10,847 bases of DNA from an uncultured Bacteroidota bacterium (GTDB lineage: Bacteria; Bacteroidota; Bacteroidia; Chitinophagales; Saprospiraceae), in NCBI GenBank assembly GCA_937952445.1, contig CALGAA010000294.1, positions 1 to 10,847 on the forward strand, in the 5' to 3' direction. The position numbers were made by a program, and so were the translations under genes. Of the stretch, positions 1-6,824 are shown piece after piece. Within the stretch, counting starts at the first letter, position 1. Each line of letters begins with the position of its first letter. The notes under the pieces are model-generated. The model was not told where the DNA came from, searched no databases, and saw only the letters and a list, made by a program, of their open reading frames with translations.

Positions 1-95
1 AACGTCTAAGCGAAACGGATAAACCTTGTGGGTAATACACGTCGACGGTGGCGTAATTGGAAATTAAGTTCAAAAACCCGCGTTTACCACTTTTT

Positions 96-329
96 TTATT
101 TCCAGTAATTGTTGGCTGCTGCGACGGTTTGGAAATGGATCGCTACCACTTGTGAAGCTGCTGTAAGCCCCATTGGATCCTCGGCATATTGGGGACGAAG
201 CCTGTGGAGGACTTCTGTGTCGGGCTGGGTATATTTGACCCCCATGCGCGACAATTTAATCGCGAGTTCAAAGCCTTCCTGAGGGGTATTTGTTTTCAGG
301 GACGTTAACCAGGTATTTTGATCGGACAT
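96..329 (-). CDS. Hexameric tyrosine-coordinated haem protein (HTHP)
   Basis: A 77-residue protein that I recognise as the HTHP family, small cytosolic haem proteins that assemble as hexamers and show peroxidase and catalase activity in vitro. Diagnostic blocks are TWLTSL near the N-terminus, TPQEGFELAIKLSR (residues 15-28), VKYTQPD (31-37) and the C-terminal HFQTVAAANNYWK. By recalled alignment with the Silicibacter pomeroyi protein, haem-ligating Tyr45 is Tyr48 here, the partner Arg25 is Arg28 and the conserved distal-region His is His65. The reading frame stays open upstream to 515, but the 62 extra residues look unlike the family and are not a signal peptide, so the ATG at 327-329 is preferred; family members are about 75-80 residues long. 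It is divergent from the phosphatase gene and not part of the sugar operon. A role in oxidative stress or haem handling is inferred. Confidence 0.88.
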   Translation of the reverse strand: MSDQNTWLTSLKTNTPQEGFELAIKLSRMGVKYTQPDTEVLHRLRPQYAEDPMGLTAASQVVAIHFQTVAAANNYWK

Positions 330-641
330 AAGAGGATAATTTTGAATAAGAAATAATTTATTGTGCGAAATATAAGGATTCATACCAGATTTACGGATAC
401 TTTTATCTTTATTTTTTCTAACAATTTTAAAATGTTGATCCGAACTACCACTAACCACTCCACAAAATTCAATAATCCCTAAATATCCTGCATCATACAG
501 TCCTCTTATCCCCAATCATAATTCAATCTCACCGGGAAACGAATTCTAAATTCATCCATCGAATCCAACCATATTTCTTTGATTACGTTGGAAAGCCATA
601 GTTTCGTGATCTCAAAAACAAATCTTATAAATTCAATCACA
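330..641. other. Divergent intergenic region between HTHP and phosphatase genes
   Basis: These 312 bases hold no convincing gene. An open minus-strand frame (330-515) continues upstream of the HTHP start, but its translation has no recognisable motif and is probably untranslated leader. The region is AT-rich and should contain the two divergent promoters. A TTTG / TAGTTTCG pair faces the phosphatase gene at 578-606. A similar minus-strand element, TATATTTC (367-374), lies about 37 bases before the HTHP start, but no matching upstream TTTG box was found at the expected distance. No riboswitch or tRNA was seen. Confidence 0.5.
578..606 (+). promoter_or_regulatory. Possible Bacteroidota-type promoter of the phosphatase gene
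   Basis: TTTG at 578-581 and TAGTTTCG at 599-606 are separated by 17 bases. They resemble the Bacteroidota primary sigma-factor pattern of a -33 TTTG box and a -7 TAnnTTTG box, with one mismatch in the second box and slightly short spacing. Transcription would start near 613, leaving a leader of about 29 bases before the ATG at 642. The match is short and could be chance in AT-rich DNA. Confidence 0.28.
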
Positions 642-1424
642 ATGAGAAGACTCGTAGTTGGTGATATCCATGGCAATCTCCCCGCCTTGCATTCTGTTTT
701 GGAAAAGGCAAATTATACCTTCGCGGATCGGTTGTATTTTTTGGGGGACTACATTGACCGGAAACCTTACTCCAAAGAAGTTGTAGAATTCATAATTCAA
801 CTTCCTAAAAAAATATGCCTTCGGGGCAACCACGACCAATTTTTAATCGACCATTTCCAACAAAGCGACCGGATTCGCCCCATCGAACCACGTTGGTACC
901 GCAATGGAGGTTTGGAAGCATTGGAAAGCTACGGCATCGGAATTCAACCCCTATCCTCTGGTCGATACGGCACCACAGGGGAGGTGCCGGAATCCCACCT
1001 GGAATTTTTCCAATCCACCCTCCCCTATTATATTACCCCGGATGGGATTGGCCTGGTGCACGGGGGCTTTGATTTACATCTTCACGAAAAACCAGACGAG
1101 TTTTTCTGGTGGGACAGAATCATGTGGCGAACCGCAGTCAAAATAGAATATTTGCAATCGGGTTCCAGGCTGGAATTTCGGAACGGTGAGGAAGATGAAA
1201 AAGTGGAGTTGCCATTTGAGGTGGCCGATAGCTATCCTTGTTTTGAACAACTTCCAAAAATATTTATCGGCCATACGAACTTACTTTCTCACCCCAATCA
1301 GGAGATTTGCTATCCCCAGAAGCGGCTCAATGTATGGAACATCGACACGGGCGCTGCCTATTCCGGGCCTTTGACTATCATAGATATGGACACAGAGGAG
1401 TATTGGCAATCTGAGACAAATTAA
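642..1424 (+). CDS. PPP-type metallophosphoesterase (serine/threonine phosphatase-like)
   Basis: A 260-residue cytosolic phosphatase of the calcineurin-like PPP fold. The dimetal site is visible as GDIHGN (residues 7-12: Asp8, His10), GDYIDR (35-40: Asp36, Asp39, Arg40), GNHD (62-65: Asn63, His64), HGG (140-142) and GHT (210-212: His211), followed by DTGA (235-238), which closes the core in ApaH/PrpE-like bacterial members. The ATG at 642 is chosen because it puts the first metal motif seven residues in, as usual for the family; the in-frame start at 579 would add 21 residues without homology. The substrate may be phosphoprotein or a dinucleoside polyphosphate and cannot be decided. The gene stands alone, divergent from HTHP and convergent with the symporter gene; no clear terminator is visible in the 171 bases after its stop. 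Confidence 0.85.
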   Translation: MRRLVVGDIHGNLPALHSVLEKANYTFADRLYFLGDYIDRKPYSKEVVEFIIQLPKKICLRGNHDQFLIDHFQQSDRIRPIEPRWYRNGGLEALESYGIGIQPLSSGRYGTTGEVPESHLEFFQSTLPYYITPDGIGLVHGGFDLHLHEKPDEFFWWDRIMWRTAVKIEYLQSGSRLEFRNGEEDEKVELPFEVADSYPCFEQLPKIFIGHTNLLSHPNQEICYPQKRLNVWNIDTGAAYSGPLTIIDMDTEEYWQSETN

Positions 1425-1595
1425 TTACGAATATGAAAGTAGGGATGACGCATGGTGTGGAGAAAAATATAAGGTGAGAAATAAAGGGTACAGCAAGGTG
1501 GATCTGGAATCAACCAAGCGGGCAACTTGACTTCATCCTCACATCCTCACTTACAAATAGCCGATGGGTGAAAGGTGATCACTGATAACTCTCTA

Positions 1596-3167
1596 TTATG
1601 CAAATCGAATATAAAAGAAAAGTACGATTCCCGTTATTATGCCCCACCACAACAATGGACTTCTCAAACCCCGGGAGATTGCACGTTCGTGGGGAGGTAA
1701 TTTCAAACTATCCCACGTCCAGATCAACCCCTCCAGCTCCTTTTCTGATTTGGGTTTTGTTATCAAACTAACCAGCCCACACACCGCCATACAGACCCAA
1801 AAAACGATTCCGGTTCGATTGAAAAAAGGCATATCAGGAAACCAGCTTTCCATGGCAATCGAAAGCGGAATGGTAATCAGACCGGCGGTTAAAGCACCTG
1901 CATGGGTAGTGCCCTTCCAAAATATGCCCATCAAAAACATCGCCGCGATACCCGGTGTAAACAACCCGTAAGCATTTAAAATATATAGAAATACGGGCTT
2001 GTCGGAATGTTGAAGAAAGACCGCCGTCGTGATAATCCCCAAAACGACAATTACAGCTCCGGAAATACGGCCAAACCGCACGGCTTGTCGGTCAGTGGCA
2101 TTTTTCTTCAAATAGGACTGATAAATGTCCACGGTAAGTATCGTCGTCGAAGAATTAATAGCACCGGATAAATGGGACATCATAGCTGCAATCAGACCTG
2201 CCATGACCAAACCAACCAGCCCTGCGGGCAATAGCGTTTCCACGAGCAATGGAAACAACAAGTCCGGCTGATCGAGATCCGGAAAGATGGCCGGTGCTAC
2301 CAGCGCGGGAACCACGATGATCAGCGGTATTAGAAATTTGAGGTAATCACTGAATATCACCCCCATTCTGGCGTGCCATTCGTTTTTGGCCGCCATCACA
2401 CGTTGAACAATAAATTGATTCGTCGCATTGTAAAAAACACTGATGCAGATCATTCCTCCTAAATACATGGTCCACGGGAAATCCGGGTCATCCGCCGGAT
2501 AAAACATTTTCCATTCGGATGAAGTGGCCCATACGGCAGACCACCCGCCGGTATGTTGAATGGTGGCGAAACTCAGGGCAAAACCACCGAACAACAGAAC
2601 GGCAAGCTGCAATATCTCAGTCCAAACCACGGCTTTGAGTCCTCCCGCAATGGTATAGATCCCGGTCAGAAGCGCGAGTACAATGGCACTCGTCATCACC
2701 GGCGTGCCCAGAAGTGTATGCAACGCCAAAGCCCCCAGGTACAACACCCCACCAATTTCCACCAGGATATATGTCAGTAAAATCAACACCGAATACACCG
2801 TCCGGACAGCTGTACCAAATCGATGATGCAAGAATTCAGGAACCGTATAAAACCCTTTCCGCAAATAAAACGGCAGAAAGATCCAAAGCAGGGCATTGAA
2901 ACCAATCAAGATAGCCCCCCATTCGATCACCACGGCTACAAATCCTCTATCGTAAGCCACGCCCATCACACCAACCAAATGATGGCTGCTGATGTTCGCC
3001 GCCACGATACTCCCTCCGATCATATACCAGGGCAATTTATCTCCCGCCAGGAAATAATCCCTTCTCGTTTTTAATTTTCCTGTCGAGGCATACACGCCCA
3101 ATCCAATGACTGCGAGCAGGTAAACGATAAAAATGATGATATCTATGGGTGCCAGGTTGAGATTCAC
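1596..3167 (-). CDS. SGLT-type sodium:solute symporter (SSS family)
   Basis: A 523-residue inner-membrane protein with about 13-14 hydrophobic helices, the usual size and topology for sodium/solute symporters. Family signatures are RDYFLAG (residues 36-42), SIVAANISSHHLVG (53-66), AGGLKAVVWTEILQ (174-187), the SGLT-like block YNATNQFIVQR plus MAAKN (246-262), and NSSTTILTVDIY (338-349), whose Ser/Thr cluster corresponds to the Na2 sodium site. These blocks are closest to sugar-transporting members such as vSGLT, so a sugar or acid sugar is the likely cargo. A final helix lies near 507-521. The start is GTG (3165-3167) and overlaps the stop of the upstream ceramidase-like gene as GTGA, indicating translational coupling. 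It is the last gene of the operon and probably imports the compound the other enzymes process; the exact cargo is inferred from context only. Confidence 0.9.
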   Translation of the reverse strand: MNLNLAPIDIIIFIVYLLAVIGLGVYASTGKLKTRRDYFLAGDKLPWYMIGGSIVAANISSHHLVGVMGVAYDRGFVAVVIEWGAILIGFNALLWIFLPFYLRKGFYTVPEFLHHRFGTAVRTVYSVLILLTYILVEIGGVLYLGALALHTLLGTPVMTSAIVLALLTGIYTIAGGLKAVVWTEILQLAVLLFGGFALSFATIQHTGGWSAVWATSSEWKMFYPADDPDFPWTMYLGGMICISVFYNATNQFIVQRVMAAKNEWHARMGVIFSDYLKFLIPLIIVVPALVAPAIFPDLDQPDLLFPLLVETLLPAGLVGLVMAGLIAAMMSHLSGAINSSTTILTVDIYQSYLKKNATDRQAVRFGRISGAVIVVLGIITTAVFLQHSDKPVFLYILNAYGLFTPGIAAMFLMGIFWKGTTHAGALTAGLITIPLSIAMESWFPDMPFFNRTGIVFWVCMAVCGLVSLITKPKSEKELEGLIWTWDSLKLPPHERAISRGLRSPLLWWGIITGIVLFFYIRFA

Positions 3168-4546
3168 GGTGTTTCTTCTTGTTTTACAATAGATTGAATG
3201 ATAGTTTCTTTAAGCACATCCAGCGAACCAATTTCAAAAGGAGACTGCCATACGGTATATATATTTTGATCCCGAAATTCCTTCGGTGCCAGATACCCGT
3301 ATGACCCGTTGACCAGATTCCCCACAACGATTGCGCGGTCCGGGAACATAACGCGGACATCCATTTGTAGTTCGGAATAGGCCTCGTTGGGTTGGGCGAC
3401 GATAAAAGCCGTGCCCAGTTTCCAGATCCATAAGGAGATTTCCGCTTCTGCACCATCCCCCAGGGCCTTCCGGATTCCCATTTTTCGCCACAACCTTTCT
3501 TTTTCCACGGAATCGGAACAATACTCCCATTGATCTTCCAACTCCTGGTAGGTCGGGATATCTTTGATGCGGTACGAAATCAAATATTGGCTAGGCCGAA
3601 TACTCCCCGGCATGTTAAATTCTTCTTCTTTCCAGATCGCCAGAGGAGCACCTGATTCAACAGATCCCTGAAAAGATAGTCGATGTCCTGGTGTGGTGAT
3701 GGACTCCAACGTACTTAAAACCGCAAAACCCAACTGTTTTCCATATTTTTCCGGCACCTTCAGATCGCTACTATAATTGATCCTGGGCGCCAGGTCTCCG
3801 GAGGCTCCCTGGATGTATAAAACCGGCACATTCATTTCCTGTGACACGACCTCTTTCATTACACCAGGAAAATCGGGAGAAATTAAAGTGTTCCCCCAGC
3901 CCAGCGTTGTGGGGTGGCAAGCGTAATTAACGATGATGGCCCGGGGCCGACCTTGAATATCAGAGACCAATCCGCACAATAAGGTATCGTCCCCTTTTTT
4001 ATCCGGATTGAAGCCCACCAGGAAACGATCGTTCTCCGGATCACGAAGATCCCGGTTTTGAGCGAGATTACAATGTCCGTACTCCCACATCAATACGGAC
4101 TCCTCCGCCCCTTTAAGAGCTGAATCGATCAGTCGCACTGCTTTTTTGACTAAATCATCCAGGTAGGGATTGACCAGATGACCTCCCGGCTTATCCGCAT
4201 CCCTGCGGCTCAACGACGGTCCGGAATGGGTATGGGATAAGCACATCAGAAGGTTTTGAGCACCGATCCCGGTTTGATGAAGGATGGCTTGTCGAATGAT
4301 CATCTCATCCGAACTGTCCTTCCACCATCCCAGATCCAGTCCGATGAGCACCATAGGTTCGTCCGACTGCTTACTCTGAAAAGTCAGACAGGTCATGAGC
4401 AATGGCCGGTGCGTACCGGTGGATACAGGCGAAATCGCCGCACCCCAATTTCCCATATATATGCCTTCAGGCGGGGTAATATCGGTTTCAGCTACGCCGA
4501 TGATCCCTTGAAATGCTGATTGTTTGTATTCCATTTCCAAATTCAT
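3164..4546 (-). CDS. Neutral/alkaline ceramidase-like hydrolase, short cytosolic form
   Basis: A 460-residue protein matching the N-terminal catalytic domain of neutral/alkaline non-lysosomal ceramidases, zinc amidases. Visible motifs are GVAETDITPP (residues 17-26), SHTHSGP (104-110: His105, His107), NYACHPTTLG (207-216: His211), SPDFPG (223-228), GASGDLAPR (247-255), QPNEAYSE (385-392: Glu388) and NGSYGYLAP (413-421). These fit the His, His, Glu, Tyr zinc set known from the Pseudomonas enzyme, with closely similar His-His spacing. There is no signal peptide, and the C-terminal domain of true ceramidases (total length about 650 or more) is missing. Real sphingolipid ceramidase activity is therefore doubtful; a cytosolic hydrolase of an amide or ester in a sugar derivative is more likely (inference). 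A second start, four codons in (4532-4534), is possible. The gene lies 6 bases after the SDR gene and overlaps the symporter gene by 4 bases. Confidence 0.83.
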   Translation of the reverse strand: MNLEMEYKQSAFQGIIGVAETDITPPEGIYMGNWGAAISPVSTGTHRPLLMTCLTFQSKQSDEPMVLIGLDLGWWKDSSDEMIIRQAILHQTGIGAQNLLMCLSHTHSGPSLSRRDADKPGGHLVNPYLDDLVKKAVRLIDSALKGAEESVLMWEYGHCNLAQNRDLRDPENDRFLVGFNPDKKGDDTLLCGLVSDIQGRPRAIIVNYACHPTTLGWGNTLISPDFPGVMKEVVSQEMNVPVLYIQGASGDLAPRINYSSDLKVPEKYGKQLGFAVLSTLESITTPGHRLSFQGSVESGAPLAIWKEEEFNMPGSIRPSQYLISYRIKDIPTYQELEDQWEYCSDSVEKERLWRKMGIRKALGDGAEAEISLWIWKLGTAFIVAQPNEAYSELQMDVRVMFPDRAIVVGNLVNGSYGYLAPKEFRDQNIYTVWQSPFEIGSLDVLKETIIQSIVKQEETP

Positions 4547-4552
4547 ACCCGA

Positions 4553-5329
4553 TTATTCGAACGAGGCGTTGAGACTCAATCCCCCGTCCATGAGAAGCGT
4601 GCTTCCCGTCATTTGATCATTATCCGGATGACAGAGATAAATAATTTGTTCCGCAACGGCTTTGGGGCTCATAATTTTTTGAATCGGCACCCGACGGAGG
4701 GATTCCTCTTTAAGACCAGGCTGTTTGGCCCAAATCCGGCCGCTCAGACCGGCGTCTACGAAGCCGGGAGCTACCTCATTGACCAATATCCCATGCGGAG
4801 CCAGTTCAAGAGCCAGACATTTGCACAACATCCGGACCGCGGCTTTGGAAACCGAATAAGCTGGAATGTGTGAATGGACGACATGACCGGCCCAACTTCC
4901 AACCAAAACGATCCGTCCTGACTTTTCTTGTTTGACCAGCCGGCGACTGGCGTCCTGTACCATATAAAATGTTCCGTTGAGATTCACCTGGATTTCTCTG
5001 TCCCACTCCCTGGTGGTGATCCGGTTCATATCTTTCATCGTTGCGGTAGCTGCATTTGCTACGATCAGCGAAGGCGTACCGAGTTCCTGCTCAACGGATT
5101 CCAACCAATTGTGAACTTCATCGGACCGGGAAACGTCCACCTGGTGATATCTGGCCTCCACCCCAAGCGATTTCATTGTATTTAACCAATCTTTGGCTTC
5201 GGAGGGCGATTGAATATCGCAGATTGCCACGTGCGCACCTCTTTGGGCAAATGAAATGGCGGTGGCCCTTCCAATATCCCCCAGTCCCCCACTGATCGCA
5301 GCTATTTTTCCTTCAAAAATTCGACTCAT
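4553..5329 (-). CDS. Short-chain dehydrogenase/reductase (SDR family)
   Basis: A 258-residue classical SDR with a Rossmann fold. The nucleotide-binding glycine motif is SGGLGDIG (residues 13-20), Asp38 at the end of strand 2 favours NAD(H), and ANAAT (91-95) stands in for the usual NNAG. The catalytic tetrad reads Asn116, Ser145, Tyr158 and Lys162 (YSVSK at 158-162). NEVAPGFVDAGL (184-195) and the C-terminal TGSTLLMDGGLSL are typical of the gluconate 5-dehydrogenase / 3-oxoacyl reductase branch. Substrates of this branch cannot be read from sequence; context suggests a sugar or sugar acid hydroxyl or keto group. It follows the dehydratase gene after an unusual 314-base gap and is separated from the ceramidase-like gene by 6 bases. 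The ATG at 5327-5329 places the glycine motif at the normal distance from the N-terminus. Confidence 0.9.
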   Translation of the reverse strand: MSRIFEGKIAAISGGLGDIGRATAISFAQRGAHVAICDIQSPSEAKDWLNTMKSLGVEARYHQVDVSRSDEVHNWLESVEQELGTPSLIVANAATATMKDMNRITTREWDREIQVNLNGTFYMVQDASRRLVKQEKSGRIVLVGSWAGHVVHSHIPAYSVSKAAVRMLCKCLALELAPHGILVNEVAPGFVDAGLSGRIWAKQPGLKEESLRRVPIQKIMSPKAVAEQIIYLCHPDNDQMTGSTLLMDGGLSLNASFE

Positions 5330-5643
5330 ACCTTCAAATTTATTCTACTTTACAACTTACCTTTTTACGCAGGGATTTCAATGCACCATCCGCTTTTCGA
5401 TTTGCACTCCCTATTCGAGCGGTAGTCACAAAATTCGTGACACATCTGACGGATTCTTTTTCGCCCTCGCTTCATCACCTAAAGCCATTTGTAGCATAGA
5501 CTATAAGCGGTTTAGCATATTTGATATAACAAAAAACAACCGCGTCATACACATCACGAAATGGTTTAGTCCCAACCTCATTTGGTTGAATAATTTTTTT
5601 CCTTCAGCAAGTTGTATCTCCTACTTCCCTTATCCCCCTGACG
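5330..5643. other. 314-base gap within the operon, possible gene remnant
   Basis: The gap lies between the stop of the dehydratase gene and the start of the SDR gene, while other junctions of this operon are 2 to 6 bases or overlaps. No intact gene is evident. On the minus strand, 5426-5497 encodes a short basic peptide (containing ALGDEARAKKNPSDV) that ends at a TGA overlapping a GTG as GTGA. From that GTG a second short basic peptide (29 codons, ending at 5340) follows in another frame. They could be one small gene broken by a frameshift, or chance frames. A weak inverted repeat, GTCAC-N7-GTGAC (5425-5441), sits at the junction. An internal promoter for the SDR, ceramidase-like and symporter genes could lie here, but no convincing boxes were found. 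Confidence 0.4.
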
Positions 5644-6822
5644 TTACCAATCCCCTACGCTGCCATCCGGGTAAAAGGTACGCTGCAGAACTTCCTGCTC
5701 AAAAGGGTATTTTTTGACCACCTCCTCATTAATTTCGATACCTAATCCGGGTCGATTGTTCGGTTTCACGATCCGGCCTTTGGGTTCGACTTCAAATCCT
5801 TCGCTGACCACCTCATCCCGCCAGGGGACATCAGCGTGAACACTTTCACAAATGAGATAGGAAGGACTCGAAAACCCAAACTCAATTGATGCTGCCGTAC
5901 TGACCGGCCCCTGAGGATTGTGAGGTGCGATCCCCACCCGGTAGGCTTCGGCCATCGCTGCAATTCTCCGGACTTCGCTCAACCCGCCACAATGCGTAAT
6001 ATCCGGCTGAATGATACTCACTGCCCTCTTCTCCAATAAATCGCGAAATGCATAAATACCCGTCAGCCTTTCTCCACTCGCGATGGGGGTAGATACCGAC
6101 TTTTGGATATGGGCCAAATCGTCCATGACCTCAGGCCAGCAAGGCTCTTCCAGAAAATAAAGTCCATACGGTTCCATCGCCCGGGCAAACAACGTCCCCA
6201 TCCGTGGACTGGGCCTGGCATGACAGTCAACCATAATATCAATTTCGTCGCCCACCGTCTCGCGCATGGAACGGACGCAAGATTCTGCGTAATGAATCGC
6301 TTTCAATCCCTCGATCGGCATGGTTTCAGGCACCGCCATCGATTTGAAGGCCGTAAATCCATCCTCCACTGCCTTTTGGGCCAATTCGCCAAACCTGGCC
6401 GCATCGTCGGGTCGGGTATTGTAAAAGTCCTCCATTTTTCCACCCCCCAGGTGACAATACAAACGGATATAATCCCGGACTCTTCCTCCCCAGAGCTCGT
6501 GACAGGGCACGCCGTGAATTTTCCCCATGATATCCCATAGGGCTATATCGATTCCGCTGATTGCTGTTCCCCGAACGATGCCGTTTCCATGCCAAAAATG
6601 CTGGCGGTACATCATTTGCCATAAATGCTCTATGCGTCTTGGATCCTCTCCGATTAAGAGAGTAGAAATATCCTCAATGGCCCCAACGACGGATCGGGTA
6701 TGCCACTCGAGGGTTGCCTCCCCCCACCCCCAAAGTCCAGGTTGATCGGTGATAACTTTCACGAAAATCCAATTTCGCATCCGGGCATGACACACCAGGG
6801 TTTCTATACCGGTAATTTTCAT
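5644..6822 (-). CDS. Enolase-superfamily acid-sugar dehydratase, D-galactonate dehydratase-like
   Basis: A 392-residue enolase-superfamily enzyme: N-terminal capping domain (about residues 1-120), then a TIM barrel. Metal ligands are Asp199 (in VDCHAR, 198-203), Glu225 (LEEP, 224-227) and Glu251 (SGER, 249-252). Catalytic acid/base candidates are His201 of the D-x-H motif and the Asp274/His301 pair (QPDITHCGG, APHNPQGP), with Glu326 after the barrel. The D-x-H motif and the C-terminal EVLQR...DGSVGDW tail are hallmarks of galactonate dehydratases (DgoD, about 380 residues), which convert D-galactonate to 2-keto-3-deoxy-galactonate in the cytosol. Other acid sugars (gluconate, mannonate, a lyase-derived product) are possible because this superfamily switches substrate easily. 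The gene starts 2 bases after the aminotransferase stop, so the two are co-transcribed. No KDPGal kinase or aldolase gene accompanies it here. Confidence 0.88.
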   Translation of the reverse strand: MKITGIETLVCHARMRNWIFVKVITDQPGLWGWGEATLEWHTRSVVGAIEDISTLLIGEDPRRIEHLWQMMYRQHFWHGNGIVRGTAISGIDIALWDIMGKIHGVPCHELWGGRVRDYIRLYCHLGGGKMEDFYNTRPDDAARFGELAQKAVEDGFTAFKSMAVPETMPIEGLKAIHYAESCVRSMRETVGDEIDIMVDCHARPSPRMGTLFARAMEPYGLYFLEEPCWPEVMDDLAHIQKSVSTPIASGERLTGIYAFRDLLEKRAVSIIQPDITHCGGLSEVRRIAAMAEAYRVGIAPHNPQGPVSTAASIEFGFSSPSYLICESVHADVPWRDEVVSEGFEVEPKGRIVKPNNRPGLGIEINEEVVKKYPFEQEVLQRTFYPDGSVGDW

Positions 6823-6824
6823 AG

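Noticed and set aside
66..100. Possible terminator after the HTHP gene (AAAC-GCGG-GTTT followed by T on the minus strand)
   Set aside because: The stem is only 4 bp and the T-run is short and overlaps the stem; not enough to call.
1535..1550. Tandem repeat of ATCCTCAC (two copies)
   Set aside because: Two 8-base copies in an intergenic region are too little to call a repeat element or array.
1425..1595. Expected bidirectional terminator between the convergent phosphatase and symporter genes
   Set aside because: Only a short GTGATCAC palindrome and no stem followed by a T-run on either strand was found.
5573..5600. Small hairpin CAACC-N6-GGTTG followed by a T-run on the plus strand, resembling a terminator
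   Set aside because: The stem is only 5 bp and no plus-strand gene leads into it; on the minus strand, where the genes lie, no T-run follows.
5256..5717. Plus-strand open frame of 153 codons spanning the gap
   Set aside because: It overlaps the SDR and dehydratase genes at both ends, has no recognisable motif and runs against the operon.
6103..6540. Plus-strand open frame of 145 codons antisense to the dehydratase gene
   Set aside because: It lies wholly inside a strongly supported gene with intact catalytic motifs and has no family features of its own.
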